Positions 25,778 through 34,991 of a stretch of DNA of 64,000 bases are shown here, one piece after another. The first letter of the stretch is position 1. The number at the start of each line of letters is the position of its first letter. Below the pieces are notes generated by a model. That model ran no database searches and was not told the origin of the DNA. It was given only the letters and a program-made list of their open reading frames with translations. Both the position numbers and the translations under genes were made by a program. This DNA comes from Sediminibacillus halophilus (GTDB lineage: Bacteria > Bacillota > Bacilli > Bacillales > Amphibacillaceae), in NCBI RefSeq assembly GCF_900103695.1, contig NZ_FNHF01000002.1, positions 62,001 to 126,000 of the forward strand, written 5' to 3'.

Positions 25778-26608
25778 TTGTTGGAACGTTTTTACTTTAA
25801 CTTAGCTTTAATTTTATTAGTTATTTTTTACACAGTCTTTGTTTTATTTTCGGTATTCTTTAACGATGAATATATCTCTAATAATTTAAAAAGGACCAAA
25901 AATGGTTTTAGACGATTTATCAATCGAATTAAAAGCTTGTGGCCTATGAATCTTTTCTTTATTATCATTTTTACTGTTATTGTAATTTTGAATTTGCTAA
26001 TTAAGAATTTCCAGTTGGAAAGTTACTTAACTTCTTTGTTCAGTTTAATTATTACTGTTTACTTATTAGATTTCTTGTACTCAGAACAAGGGCGGAGAGA
26101 AACTGCTAACAAAAGATATACAGTTGACTGGGAATTTCATTCCATTTATTCTGAACTAGAGTTTGGCTTACATAGACTCTTAATTCCTGAGGAGGATGTA
26201 TATTATGGTTTAGATCCTGACGGGGATTATAATTATAGATCTATGAATTTACACACGTTAGACAGTGAGAGTATCGCAAAAATAATTAAAAGAGAAGGAT
26301 TTTGGAATAAAAAAACTGATCATTTTCAAAGTAAAGGTTATAAAATCGAAATTACTAATAGGGATTTTCTAACTTTTTTATTATCAGAGAGCAGAATAAA
26401 AGTTAATAATCACTTAATAAGATATAGTAACCTTATATTATACGAAGATTTCAAACTAATACATAAACTAGATAATACATTAAACGACTTCTACCTAAAG
26501 AAAGGGAGCAATTTTCCTAACCTTAACCAAGATATGGTCGCATACTCGTTAGAAGGCCTTATATCATGCATTTTTGACTGTCATAGAGTTAAAGACAAAT
26601 GGAAATAA
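25778..26608 (+). CDS. Membrane protein with large cytoplasmic domain, prophage cargo
   Basis: Spans at about residues 7-27, 57-74 and 82-99 are followed by about 175 soluble residues rich in charged helices. The layout recalls membrane-bound abortive-infection or exclusion proteins, but I find no diagnostic motif. The start is one of two adjacent TTG codons with a poor ribosome site. The gene is AT-rich and rightward, opposite to the lysis genes, which fits lysogenic expression. Confidence 0.6.
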   Translation: MLERFYFNLALILLVIFYTVFVLFSVFFNDEYISNNLKRTKNGFRRFINRIKSLWPMNLFFIIIFTVIVILNLLIKNFQLESYLTSLFSLIITVYLLDFLYSEQGRRETANKRYTVDWEFHSIYSELEFGLHRLLIPEEDVYYGLDPDGDYNYRSMNLHTLDSESIAKIIKREGFWNKKTDHFQSKGYKIEITNRDFLTFLLSESRIKVNNHLIRYSNLILYEDFKLIHKLDNTLNDFYLKKGSNFPNLNQDMVAYSLEGLISCIFDCHRVKDKWK

Positions 26609-26640
26609 AGCCCCCACTATGGAGGGCTTTTTGTTTTATT
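26607..26640. terminator. Bidirectional terminator at the end of the lysis module
   Basis: AAAGCCC pairs with GGGCTTT around an inner CCA / TGG helix, with T-rich tails. It separates the cargo gene from the convergent amidase gene. Confidence 0.8.
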
Positions 26641-27658
26641 TTATTTTAGCACCAGTACCAGGACCAACGTAAATATTAACCTTACCAAAGTCTGATGTTT
26701 TAATAGTTACGACGTTAGCTTGCGGTTTACCCAACACTTCGTATTGAAGGCCACCGAATTTTTTAGGATTAAGGAAGCCTTTCTCATTTCCCTTTACCGG
26801 TGCTTTGTTGGTCGGGTAGACTCTCCAGGACGAAGCGCTCGCCGGAAGATATAGAGTTTCCTTATTTGATTCTTTCGCTTTTGTAATTGACGATCCTGTT
26901 ATTTTCGCGCCGGTACTTACAGCGCCATAAACTTTCCCTTTTCCGAAATCAGACGACTTAATGACATAGACGTCCGGCTCTTTCTCGCCAAGTATTTCAT
27001 AGGTTAGCCCGCCGAATTTAGAAGGCTTTAGAAAACCTTTTTCGATTCCTTTTGTAGGCGGAGCATCAACAGGATATATACGCCAGCTTTCTGCAGTTTC
27101 CGGTAAATGGATGTACTGTTTGCCTTCCACCTCTTTGACAGTTTTGGCTTTCGTTTTCTTTTGTTTGGCAGGCTTATGCTTAACACCTGACACTTGCGCT
27201 TTAAAATCGTCGAAACGACCTAGTAGCAAGTGAGGACAGTTTTTCCCTGACCAATGTTTGTGTGGTACCACGTTATCGATCGAGATATTATGCTCGTCCA
27301 TCAACTGGCGTACAAGCCATGCGGCATTGGCCACTGCCTTTTCAAAGTCTCCATCTTCATTTTCACAGATTTCCACACCAATAGATTTACAGTTTCCATT
27401 ACCTTGACCATCACCCGCATGCCAGCCGTTTTCATCCGTTGGCAAGTGCTGATAAATCTCTTTGTCATCAACTGTGAAATGCCAGGATACTTGTCGACCG
27501 CCGGCACCATTCAAAAGGTACCGAGCATGCATTTCCGCATCGGCACCTTTTGACCTGTTGGCCGTATTATGGATTGTAACAAAATCAGGATCCATAGAAT
27601 ATCCCGGACGTAGCTCTTTATTGCTGGCCGGGATGAATGATTTGTGGATTGTAACCAT
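26636..27658 (-). CDS. Phage endolysin, N-acetylmuramoyl-L-alanine amidase
   Basis: The N-terminal 170 residues are an amidase_2 domain: FVTIHNTANR and SWHFTVDDKEIYQHLP give zinc ligands, followed by CKSIGVEICEN and VPHKHWSGKNCPH. Two repeats of about 72 residues follow a lysine-rich linker, each with SWRVYP-type and GLQYEVLG-type segments; these are likely cell-wall-binding repeats as in XlyA-like lysins. It cuts the glycan-peptide bond of peptidoglycan. It lies directly behind the holin gene. Confidence 0.9.
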   Translation of the reverse strand: MVTIHKSFIPASNKELRPGYSMDPDFVTIHNTANRSKGADAEMHARYLLNGAGGRQVSWHFTVDDKEIYQHLPTDENGWHAGDGQGNGNCKSIGVEICENEDGDFEKAVANAAWLVRQLMDEHNISIDNVVPHKHWSGKNCPHLLLGRFDDFKAQVSGVKHKPAKQKKTKAKTVKEVEGKQYIHLPETAESWRIYPVDAPPTKGIEKGFLKPSKFGGLTYEILGEKEPDVYVIKSSDFGKGKVYGAVSTGAKITGSSITKAKESNKETLYLPASASSWRVYPTNKAPVKGNEKGFLNPKKFGGLQYEVLGKPQANVVTIKTSDFGKVNIYVGPGTGAKIK

Positions 27659-27673
27659 GCTAACACGCTCCTT

Positions 27674-27934
27674 TTATTTTGTTGTTCCCTCTCGTTTATT
27701 TACAGCAAGCTCAAACAAACCTGTACCAGCCAATCCAGCAAAACCACCGGCCCACAGTCGCAGTACAAGCTCTAGGTCCGTAAACGGATAAGCAGCTGCA
27801 CCAATAGCAATGCCGACCAAAAAGCTTACAGACGGTACAATGTTTTTAGGGATAGTCACTGTACGCTTAACTAGCTCGACAAGTGCGGTTACAATCGGTA
27901 AAATGACAGTTGCAAAAATCAATACGTCTTCCAT
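27674..27934 (-). CDS. Phage holin (A118 Hol118-like)
   Basis: This 86-residue protein has spans LIFATVILPIVTALVELV, SVSFLVGIAIGAAAYPF and LRLWAGGFAGLAGTGLFEL. YPFTDLELVLRLWAGG is typical of Listeria A118-type holins. Holins form membrane lesions that release the amidase. AAGGAGGTG 6 bases before the ATG at 27934 rules out the longer frame. Confidence 0.85.
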   Translation of the reverse strand: MEDVLIFATVILPIVTALVELVKRTVTIPKNIVPSVSFLVGIAIGAAAYPFTDLELVLRLWAGGFAGLAGTGLFELAVNKREGTTK

Positions 27935-27970
27935 GCTTTTCACCTCCTTATTAGCCAATTAAAAAACCGA

Positions 27971-28180
27971 CTACCTGGGGGGCAATCGGTCTTTGATATC
28001 CTTTAATTCTTTTATAACAACATCGTACTTGTCGCTAAACTTGTCCAATAAACTGTGTAATTGCATTTCGCGCTCCTGGTTCGCCCGCATCACATGTATT
28101 AGTAGCCAAACGAATAATAACGCGAAGGGTCCCTGTGTTAAAAAGTACTGTAATACCGTATCCACGGTAATCTCCTCCAT
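27971..28180 (-). CDS. BhlA/UviB-like holin-associated protein
   Basis: A single span (FALLFVWLLIHVM) is followed by a charged coiled region ending KELKDIKDRLPPR. The length is 69. This is the BhlA/UviB layout, holin-like proteins that precede the holin in many Bacillus prophages. The ATG at 28180 follows GGGGAGGG; the frame continues upstream without support. Confidence 0.8.
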   Translation of the reverse strand: MEEITVDTVLQYFLTQGPFALLFVWLLIHVMRANQEREMQLHSLLDKFSDKYDVVIKELKDIKDRLPPR

Positions 28181-28221
28181 TTCTATTGACCCTCCCCTGA
28201 TAATTTTCTCTCTTTGAAAAC

Positions 28222-28254
28222 ATAAAAAATACGCCAGAGTTATCCAGCGTATTA
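28222..28254 (-). terminator. Intrinsic terminator (ATACGC family, copy 1)
   Basis: AATACGC pairs with GCGTATT, with T6 on the minus strand. The 5' block AAAAAATACGCC is shared with two other terminators nearby. Confidence 0.75.
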
Positions 28255-28257
28255 AAA

Positions 28258-28518
28258 TTAATATGAATTTCTTATTTGATAGGTAAGCAATATCACTCCT
28301 ATACAAGATACTGCAAGTGTCTTTATTGCAATGGAATGGATTGAAAGTAAAACCTCTCCAATTTTTCCATAAGGACCACTCATGTCAATTACTGAATACC
28401 CACCATCTGGATGAGGAGCCTTTAAATCAACAGTGAAATATTCAAATGCAATTACAAATAGGGCGGCTATGGTTACGATGATAAGCAAATATCGGGCTTT
28501 TACGAGCCATTTCAACAC
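28258..28518 (-). CDS. Small two-span membrane protein, prophage
   Basis: Spans at about residues 10-27 and 58-79 flank a 30-residue outer loop with a PHPDGGYSVIDMSGP segment. I do not recognise it. The TTG start follows AGGAGGG. It stands as its own unit between two copies of the same terminator type. Confidence 0.6.
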   Translation of the reverse strand: MLKWLVKARYLLIIVTIAALFVIAFEYFTVDLKAPHPDGGYSVIDMSGPYGKIGEVLLSIHSIAIKTLAVSCIGVILLTYQIRNSY

Positions 28519-28591
28519 ACTATCCCTCCTAACTTTATTATCTATATTATTTTAGCCACCCCTATTTGGCAATGGGTACAACAAAACAAGC

Positions 28592-28623
28592 ATAAAAAAT
28601 ACGCCCTCTAAGGCGTATTTTTC
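28592..28623. terminator. Intrinsic terminator (ATACGC family, copy 2)
   Basis: A perfect 11-bp stem AAAAATACGCC / GGCGTATTTTT (28595-28605 with 28612-28622) has a 6-base loop; it works in both directions. Confidence 0.8.
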
Positions 28624-28892
28624 TACCCTAATAATATTTTACACATTCCGCTTAAACTGTTATCAATCCCCAGAACACTCTTTTTACCACTAAATTGAGA
28701 ATCAGTCTTACCATCACTGCTGTTGAAAGAAATATATTCAATCTTTTTCTTTTCGTCCCGTAGAATCTTAAATTGCTTTTTTAGCAATGTATCTTTAGTG
28801 GCAATAACTATGGTTTTGCTGTTGCCTTCATATCCCCCATATGTTGTAAAAGGATCGCAGTTGTTTATTTGGATAATATCGAATTTGTACAC
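28623..28892 (-). CDS. Hypothetical prophage protein
   Basis: This soluble protein of 89 residues has alternating strands such as KTIVIATKDTLLKKQF and KIEYISFNSSDG. No family is recognised. The frame extends to 28910, but GGAGGAGGG sits 6 bases before the GTG at 28892, which is therefore preferred. It is a separate unit between two related terminators. Confidence 0.55.
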   Translation of the reverse strand: MYKFDIIQINNCDPFTTYGGYEGNSKTIVIATKDTLLKKQFKILRDEKKKIEYISFNSSDGKTDSQFSGKKSVLGIDNSLSGMCKILLG

Positions 28893-28945
28893 TCTATCCC
28901 TCCTCCGCATTAATTCGACAGAAAGGGATGACTATCCTTTATAGT

Positions 28946-28974
28946 ATAAAAAATACGCCTATTCGGCGTTTTCA
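28946..28974 (-). terminator. Intrinsic terminator (ATACGC family, copy 3)
   Basis: AACGCC pairs with GGCGT(A)TT around a short loop, and T6 follows on the minus strand. It carries the same AAAAAATACGCC block as the other two. Confidence 0.7.
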
Positions 28975-29031
28975 TCCTATCTATTAATCTTTTCAAAATA
29001 ACTTTTATCTTTAACTTTTCCCAGCATGTTC

Positions 29032-29565
29032 TTACCATTGTACCGCCTTTATATCCTCGATCGTATTGGCCTGTTCCACCAACGGTTGCAATTCATCCCT
29101 GAATCTAGATATCTGATGACATTTGTGGTTAAATCCAGCCTTGGCCACTGTCATAAACGTATTCTTATCCAGTGTCACCCTGTGCACTTCTCCGTCTTTG
29201 TGGGCGGTCCATCTCACTTCCTCTGTGACGTCGTTGTTCATAAGCGCCATGGTATTAGTGAAATTGTCCTGCGCTTCCTTGTCGAAGGAGAAGCTATAAG
29301 TGCCGATATCCAAATCGACATTGAAGTACCCCAGGATTGCCTTATTGCACATTGCGGACAACTCATGTATCTTTCTGTTCTTCACCTCTAGCAGTTGGTG
29401 TTCATCATCCCTTATCAACTCACCATCCACGTATCTAAATATACGTGAGTTCCTCAATACCTCATGATTTTCCGCTACTTCAATCTCTATCTCATGAGGG
29501 GTGTAGGATGGTCTATCACCATACCCCGTTACCCTGTCGCCATCGACGAATAAATATATCTTCAC
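29032..29565 (-). CDS. Tail-associated protein with DUF4376-like domain
   Basis: The N-terminal half resembles short tail-fibre-linked proteins (KIYLFVDGDRVTGYG). The C-terminal half, RWTAHKDGEVHRVTLD to TIEDIKAVQW, resembles DUF4376, found next to tail fibres of many phages. The GTG start follows AGGAGG. Position directly behind the tail spike supports a tail or assembly role, but nothing is proven. Confidence 0.65.
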   Translation of the reverse strand: MKIYLFVDGDRVTGYGDRPSYTPHEIEIEVAENHEVLRNSRIFRYVDGELIRDDEHQLLEVKNRKIHELSAMCNKAILGYFNVDLDIGTYSFSFDKEAQDNFTNTMALMNNDVTEEVRWTAHKDGEVHRVTLDKNTFMTVAKAGFNHKCHQISRFRDELQPLVEQANTIEDIKAVQW

Positions 29566-29578
29566 CTTATGTCTCCTC

Positions 29579-32500
29579 CTAGCATTCGAAAATGTACCTT
29601 AGAACCACATCGTTTAATGGAGAAACATTATTGTTATCATTACCTCGTATATGGTCATTGTACACATAAATATACTTAGCGCCATGATCTGTATTATCAC
29701 TGTTAGGAGTTACGAAGTAGCATCCTCCACCCTCCAACGATGTCATTCCGAAACGCTTGGGTACTATACTAAATACCCAATTGAAATTGTTGGAACCAGA
29801 GCCAACGTCATAATCAGACCATACCAGAATCCATCCAGTCTTGCATTCCGATAATTTCTTGGATGGATACGCCTCTTGATCGCCTTTTGGATAGATAGAT
29901 CCGGACCACAAATGCTCCATTACGGTAAGGTTTATCCCCTTCCATTGTATATCTCCGCCGTTAGACCCCCACGGCACCTTGAGTATGACATTGTCCTCGT
30001 AGTCCTGTATGTTCCAGTATGCCCCTGCAGAGGCGGATGGCGGCGCATGCAGGTTTCCATATTTATCAAATGTAGCCCCTGATAAGTGTCCAAATCGTAC
30101 ACCCTCACGCAAAGTCAGATCCTCTGTACCACTCAAAAAGCTATATAGACCTTCTTCTGGTGCATATACCGACGGGTATGCACCCATCACTAACTGGGCG
30201 CCATCAACGGCATGCCAATGATCTTCTGCTCCCCAGAACACAACACGGATAGCCACATAGTCTACCAGATCATCTTTTCTGGAAGCTGGTATAGAGAATG
30301 TGGTGGATCTGCGCACAGAACTATAATCATCTGGAACCCTCGGGAAAGTAGTCTGTTTTAGAGTCTCGATTATCGTACCATCAATCTGATCATAAAGCTG
30401 GACTGAAATACGTGGTTGCGCCCCTGCCCCAACATTCCTTTGCCTTCTGAAAAAAGCGCTGACAGAATATGTCGTATCGACTTTGAAATTACCTGCCGGA
30501 ATAAACTGGGAGACATAGTTGCTTTTATTTACACAAATGCTTTGCTTCCCAAAGTCCACAGTATGGCTGTTATTATCTAGCCTTAAGCCAACTCTAGGTC
30601 TGCCAATACTCTTCCACAATGAGGATCTGACATTGTTATCGTCACTGGAGTTATAGTCCAACCACATATAGTCGTAATCAACATTGCCATTCCCTCGTAT
30701 TAACTCGAATGAGTGGTCCAGTATATAATTCTGCAGGCTGGCGATATTATATTCCATACCCGATGCGCTATCCTTGAGAACGAAATTACCATCCACAACG
30801 GATACATTTCCAAATGTTCCACTAGGACCTTGTAATTGCCCACCGAAACGCACATTGCCATCGTCATCCACGACGAATTGACCATTCCCCACGTTCAAAC
30901 CATTTAGGGACTTGATATAATCGGCTACCAGCCAATTCACGCCAAACGAAGTATTGGTGTCCACTATGTTTGGTCCCTGTGGACCCTGCGGACCTTGATT
31001 GCCTTCTGGACCCTGTGGTCCTGTATCGCCTTCTATTTTCGCCCAAGTGTAGTCGGAAGGGTCTGTGGACTCCGTTGCTGTCGTCTTGTTATGCGCCAAA
31101 CCGATATATCGTTTTCCGTCTGGATAGTTCGACATCCCATTTCCGTTTACATCATCAGCGTAACGTATCCAAGTAAAACGTGGCTGTCCATCTTCTCCAG
31201 GAGGGCCTTGTATTCCTTGGGGGCCTGTCTCGCCTTTTTCACCCTTATCACCTTTATATTTCGACCACGAATAGTCAGCAGGATCATCGCTCTCCGTTTG
31301 CTCTACATTGTTGTACGACAGTCCAATGTATTCCTTTCCATCTGGAATGTTCGACATTCCATTGCCCTGCTCATCGTCAGCATATCGAATCCATGTATAA
31401 CGAGGTTGGCCGTCTGCTCCAGGAGGACCCTCAACCCCTTGCGGGCCTTCCGGTCCTTGTGGTCCTTCTACTTTCGCCCATTGGTAATCAGCAGGATTTG
31501 AGGACTCAACGGCACTTTCATTATTATAAGAAATCCCCATGTAGGATTTCCCCGTTGGATTATCGCTCATTCCGTTTCCTAGCTCGTCATCAGCGTACTT
31601 TATCCATGTCCAGTACGTTTGTCCATCTTGACCAGGAGGACCTTGCACACCCTGCGGACCGCCAGGACCTATTTGCCATGAATTCGTTGCTTCGTCCCAA
31701 CGTTTCCATAAGTCCTGGTCCGGATTTGAAGTATCAATCCATATTAACTGTTTATTCTCAGGTTCAGTCGGACCTCGATAAAACTTCTGCTCTGCATACT
31801 CTTCCGTATGCTCTTTGGACTTTTTTAAATTCTCTTCGGCTTGTTTAATACGTTCCTGTTCTTCTTTTGTCAGTCCCTCATTCGTATATTTTATAGATTT
31901 TTCTAATTGAACCTTTGAGTACTGTACGGGAAACTCTTGTTGTTCTACACCTGTGAGTTCATCGAACCTCTTTTTAATTTTTGTAATGAGAGTCGGTTTA
32001 GCCTCCCCGAATGTTCCTTCGAGTGTAAAACCATTCACTTCATGAATTTCCTTTAATTCAACGATTGGTGCAGCAAGCATAATACCCCATTTTTTATTTA
32101 GAATTGTTACCCGACAACCAATATCAAAGTCAACTTCATATTCGAAAGGAGTTTTAGCGATTGGTTTACCATTAGGGATCCGATTAACCTCTTCTGTTAT
32201 TGGTGTGAAAATTTGTGCTTCAAAGGACAGAAGTCTTCCTTTTTCTAATAACTTTTGCTCTCCTCGTTCTTTAAGTTGTTGTTCAACTTCCTGATCGGTT
32301 AGCTCTTCATCTTCACTTCCGACATCGCGAGCATCAATAAAAGTTTCAATTCTTTCCAGCCCCTCCGCTTCTTCACCTACTTTGACAATTACCCTGTCTT
32401 CCCCTTCTCCCGGACCGCCTACATAGCCTACATTTTTGTAATCCTTATCACTATCGGTAAATGACTGATCTTTAATTGTCCCGAAATCCGGTGAAAACAC

Positions 32501-33133
32501 AACAGGTGTAAACCCTGACTTGTTTCCCTTCGTCAAATCTTTCAGTTCCATAACATCAAAAATGAATTTTTTGTTAGCAGTATCGGCATATACTGTCCAC
32601 CCTAGCCCTGATTGCTTACCAATTGTTTCAAACTCATCAGACACTACTTTAAATCGAGATTCCCAATTAATGTGGTCACCACGGTGCTTATTGGGGGCTA
32701 CTTCTATCATAGGCATTTTTCTTTTAGGGTCTTCTGGATTAACAAAATGCTTTTGCACATAGTGCTTCATTACCGTTTCTGCGTCACCACTTTTTCGATC
32801 ATAACCTCCGGCATCATCACTGCTCGGAACTGTTTGCCTTCGACTAATTAACCCATCCAACGTATAACCGGTAATTTTCCAATTCTCCGATGCTTTCCCT
32901 TTCTCATCTAGCGCAATCTCTCTAGTCAGAATGATTCCAGCTTTGTTTGCTTTTTTATCCAAAACTATTATATTGCCTTTTTTCAAAAGTTCAGCACCGT
33001 CCATATAACGGTTAATATGCAGCTCAAATTCACCTTTTCCATAAAAACTTCGGGTGAACTGTAAACTTTCATACCTCTCAATTTCTTTTTCTAAATCAAG
33101 ATGGGGAGTGTATATTCTAATAGGTCGTTTCAT
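29579..33133 (-). CDS. Tail spike/tail-tip protein with Gp37-like N-terminus and collagen-like modules
   Basis: The protein has 1184 residues. Residues 1 to about 390 match the siphovirus Gp37-like tail-tip family. A coiled linker follows, then collagen-like Gly-X-Y runs such as GPQGVQGPPGQDGQ. These alternate three times with a module of about 73 residues containing TWI(K/R)YADD..GNGMS and DPADYxW. The C-terminal 480 residues are beta-rich with no recognised domain and probably bind the host surface. AAGGAGGG precedes the ATG. Confidence 0.8.
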   Translation of the reverse strand: MKRPIRIYTPHLDLEKEIERYESLQFTRSFYGKGEFELHINRYMDGAELLKKGNIIVLDKKANKAGIILTREIALDEKGKASENWKITGYTLDGLISRRQTVPSSDDAGGYDRKSGDAETVMKHYVQKHFVNPEDPKRKMPMIEVAPNKHRGDHINWESRFKVVSDEFETIGKQSGLGWTVYADTANKKFIFDVMELKDLTKGNKSGFTPVVFSPDFGTIKDQSFTDSDKDYKNVGYVGGPGEGEDRVIVKVGEEAEGLERIETFIDARDVGSEDEELTDQEVEQQLKERGEQKLLEKGRLLSFEAQIFTPITEEVNRIPNGKPIAKTPFEYEVDFDIGCRVTILNKKWGIMLAAPIVELKEIHEVNGFTLEGTFGEAKPTLITKIKKRFDELTGVEQQEFPVQYSKVQLEKSIKYTNEGLTKEEQERIKQAEENLKKSKEHTEEYAEQKFYRGPTEPENKQLIWIDTSNPDQDLWKRWDEATNSWQIGPGGPQGVQGPPGQDGQTYWTWIKYADDELGNGMSDNPTGKSYMGISYNNESAVESSNPADYQWAKVEGPQGPEGPQGVEGPPGADGQPRYTWIRYADDEQGNGMSNIPDGKEYIGLSYNNVEQTESDDPADYSWSKYKGDKGEKGETGPQGIQGPPGEDGQPRFTWIRYADDVNGNGMSNYPDGKRYIGLAHNKTTATESTDPSDYTWAKIEGDTGPQGPEGNQGPQGPQGPNIVDTNTSFGVNWLVADYIKSLNGLNVGNGQFVVDDDGNVRFGGQLQGPSGTFGNVSVVDGNFVLKDSASGMEYNIASLQNYILDHSFELIRGNGNVDYDYMWLDYNSSDDNNVRSSLWKSIGRPRVGLRLDNNSHTVDFGKQSICVNKSNYVSQFIPAGNFKVDTTYSVSAFFRRQRNVGAGAQPRISVQLYDQIDGTIIETLKQTTFPRVPDDYSSVRRSTTFSIPASRKDDLVDYVAIRVVFWGAEDHWHAVDGAQLVMGAYPSVYAPEEGLYSFLSGTEDLTLREGVRFGHLSGATFDKYGNLHAPPSASAGAYWNIQDYEDNVILKVPWGSNGGDIQWKGINLTVMEHLWSGSIYPKGDQEAYPSKKLSECKTGWILVWSDYDVGSGSNNFNWVFSIVPKRFGMTSLEGGGCYFVTPNSDNTDHGAKYIYVYNDHIRGNDNNNVSPLNDVVLRYIFEC
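30968..31675 (-). repeat. Three tandem coding repeats in the tail spike gene
   Basis: Three units of about 216-222 bases each encode a collagen-like stretch plus a YADD/GNGMS module. The conserved TWI(K/R)Y codons fall near 31613, 31402 and 31180. The copies differ at many bases, so the duplication is not recent. Confidence 0.75.
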
Positions 33134-33145
33134 TAAAATCCCTCC

Positions 33146-34111
33146 TTATGAAAGTTTTGCAATCCTAAGACGAATTAAATTTGGTGTAACAGGTTCGCCG
33201 CCTGTATGAAATACAATCGCTTTGAATTGGACTTCATCTCCAGCCTGCAAACGATCTATACCACTGGCTATAACAAAGTTATCATTGGAAGAATTAAGCA
33301 CTTTTGCAACCATCGGGAAGGCTTCTTCTCCGTTCACATAAACGTAAATCTGTACATCAATCCCCACAGGGAAGGATGTTTTCCACCATCCAATTTCAGC
33401 CCAGAAGCTATATACCCCTCTTGCTCTTGCAATGAATGTAGAATCAGAATTGATTTCGCCCTGTGTGTCTTCGATTATCCTCCCGAAAGGAACCTCTCGT
33501 ACTTGGCTTTGTTCAAATGTTACGCCTTCCTCGTTTATTGTCTTGATGAATGATTGGTTCAAAAACGTTGCGGTTCCATATTCATCGATGGAAAGCGCCC
33601 TATAAATGTTATGCAATGGAATATATCCACAAACCGCATCGATTGTTCGTTCATCGGTTATCTGATCATTTTCAATATAAGATTTTCCCGCTTCGATTAA
33701 CACTTGGGCTACACTCAATTCATAAATATAGCTGCTCCTAGTAAGAGACGGTGGAGTTGGGTTCGTACCCGGAATCCCCTTTTTAACATATGAATAGGTC
33801 TTTCTTTGAGTGGGAGTATTATCGAATGCAATAACTATGCGATCTATACGGTCGGTGTCAGGCTCCGCAATATCATGAATTAAGTCTTTCGCTGCTGTGT
33901 TTTCGTACATATAACCATTCGCAAATGCATATCCAGCTGCTAATGACACAGTCATATTTTGCTTTGATGATACAGCTAAGTCATCTAACGTATTTGTATT
34001 GGACACGCCATTACCGATGATTTGGGCATGAAATCGAGCGAAATCTCCCGCTTTATACTCATAAGCAGGTCCGCCTTCGGGCGTATTAAAAAAGTAGCTT
34101 CGTTCTACCAT
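33146..34111 (-). CDS. Baseplate/receptor-binding accessory protein
   Basis: The N-terminal 160 residues contain YKAGDFARFHAQIIGNGV and the DRIDRIVIAFDNT segment. These recur in structural proteins between Dit and tail spike of Bacillaceae siphophages (BppU-like region). The C-terminal 120 residues are beta-rich, with a jelly-roll/C1q-like look, ending RLRIAKLS. It should be part of the tail tip. AGGAGGG lies upstream of the ATG. Confidence 0.7.
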   Translation of the reverse strand: MVERSYFFNTPEGGPAYEYKAGDFARFHAQIIGNGVSNTNTLDDLAVSSKQNMTVSLAAGYAFANGYMYENTAAKDLIHDIAEPDTDRIDRIVIAFDNTPTQRKTYSYVKKGIPGTNPTPPSLTRSSYIYELSVAQVLIEAGKSYIENDQITDERTIDAVCGYIPLHNIYRALSIDEYGTATFLNQSFIKTINEEGVTFEQSQVREVPFGRIIEDTQGEINSDSTFIARARGVYSFWAEIGWWKTSFPVGIDVQIYVYVNGEEAFPMVAKVLNSSNDNFVIASGIDRLQAGDEVQFKAIVFHTGGEPVTPNLIRLRIAKLS

Positions 34112-34127
34112 TAGTCTTTATTCCCTC

Positions 34128-34979
34128 CTATATTCCTACATATCTATTCTTCCAAGCGATGGATGCAATTGCGTTATCGGTTGATGAATCAGCCACATAA
34201 CTTATTTTGTTCTGGCCAGGGATCAACTTAAATAGTTCCGAATAATCGTCTAAATAACCCCACGCCTTTTGAATAACGCTTCCATTGAGATAGATTTCTA
34301 CTCTTTTGTTTTGTTGATTGGTATCTATATGCAAAACCTCGTCAGCAGAAAGTGTCCTCCAAATCCTTATATAATCTCCAGTTGTACGATTTTTTACCAT
34401 CGGGTTACTTACGGGTCCCTGGATATTAATTTGAACAGGTGTTTCTACGTCTCCCTCGTTATAAATACTTGTAGAATCACCTTCAATCCCGAACTCTACT
34501 GGAAAATTGAAAGGAAATGTGAACTTCCCTTCATAAGCCTTTAAAGCTCGCGATACTTCTTGCGGGTCTTTCCAGTAGGGATCCGGACACTTCCAGCTAA
34601 CCAGGAATTCTTGAAAAGGGTTTTGTCTCTTTTCGGGAAAAGTAGGTACGCTTTCTAAAACTCCTTCGATTTCTTTTACATCTCCGTCTAACTCGAGTAC
34701 GATTTTGCCCAAACCAAGTTTTGGATTACAAACACGTATAATCTCTTTGCGAAGTTGTTTTATTTCCGAGAGTTTTGTTTTTGTGATTTTTCCATGTAAA
34801 TCGATATATCGTGCTTGTAACAAAGAATCAATATAGGTATCTCCATCTTGATATGGAGATTTTTGTCCTTGCACTTCAGCATCTACTTCGCCAATGCCAG
34901 TTAAAGATTCAATTACTAGAGGTGATAGATAAAATACGATTTCTTCACCCCTTGCATTTTCATAAGTTATCCTACGCAC
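34128..34979 (-). CDS. Distal tail protein (Dit)
   Basis: This is a phage tail protein of the Sipho_tail family, 283 residues. N-terminal elements GEEIVFYLSPLVIESLTGIGEVD and the PYQDGDTY segment are typical. The C-terminal half has a galectin-like beta fold character. Dit forms the hub joining tail tube to tip. The GTG start follows GAGGTGATAGATA. Order TMP-Dit-tip protein is standard. Confidence 0.85.
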   Translation of the reverse strand: MRRITYENARGEEIVFYLSPLVIESLTGIGEVDAEVQGQKSPYQDGDTYIDSLLQARYIDLHGKITKTKLSEIKQLRKEIIRVCNPKLGLGKIVLELDGDVKEIEGVLESVPTFPEKRQNPFQEFLVSWKCPDPYWKDPQEVSRALKAYEGKFTFPFNFPVEFGIEGDSTSIYNEGDVETPVQINIQGPVSNPMVKNRTTGDYIRIWRTLSADEVLHIDTNQQNKRVEIYLNGSVIQKAWGYLDDYSELFKLIPGQNKISYVADSSTDNAIASIAWKNRYVGI

Positions 34980-34991
34980 TATCTATCACCT

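Noticed and set aside
31180-31848. Long rightward open frame of 222 codons
   Set aside because: It lies antisense within the collagen-like repeats of the tail spike gene, has no ribosome site and is produced by repeat composition.
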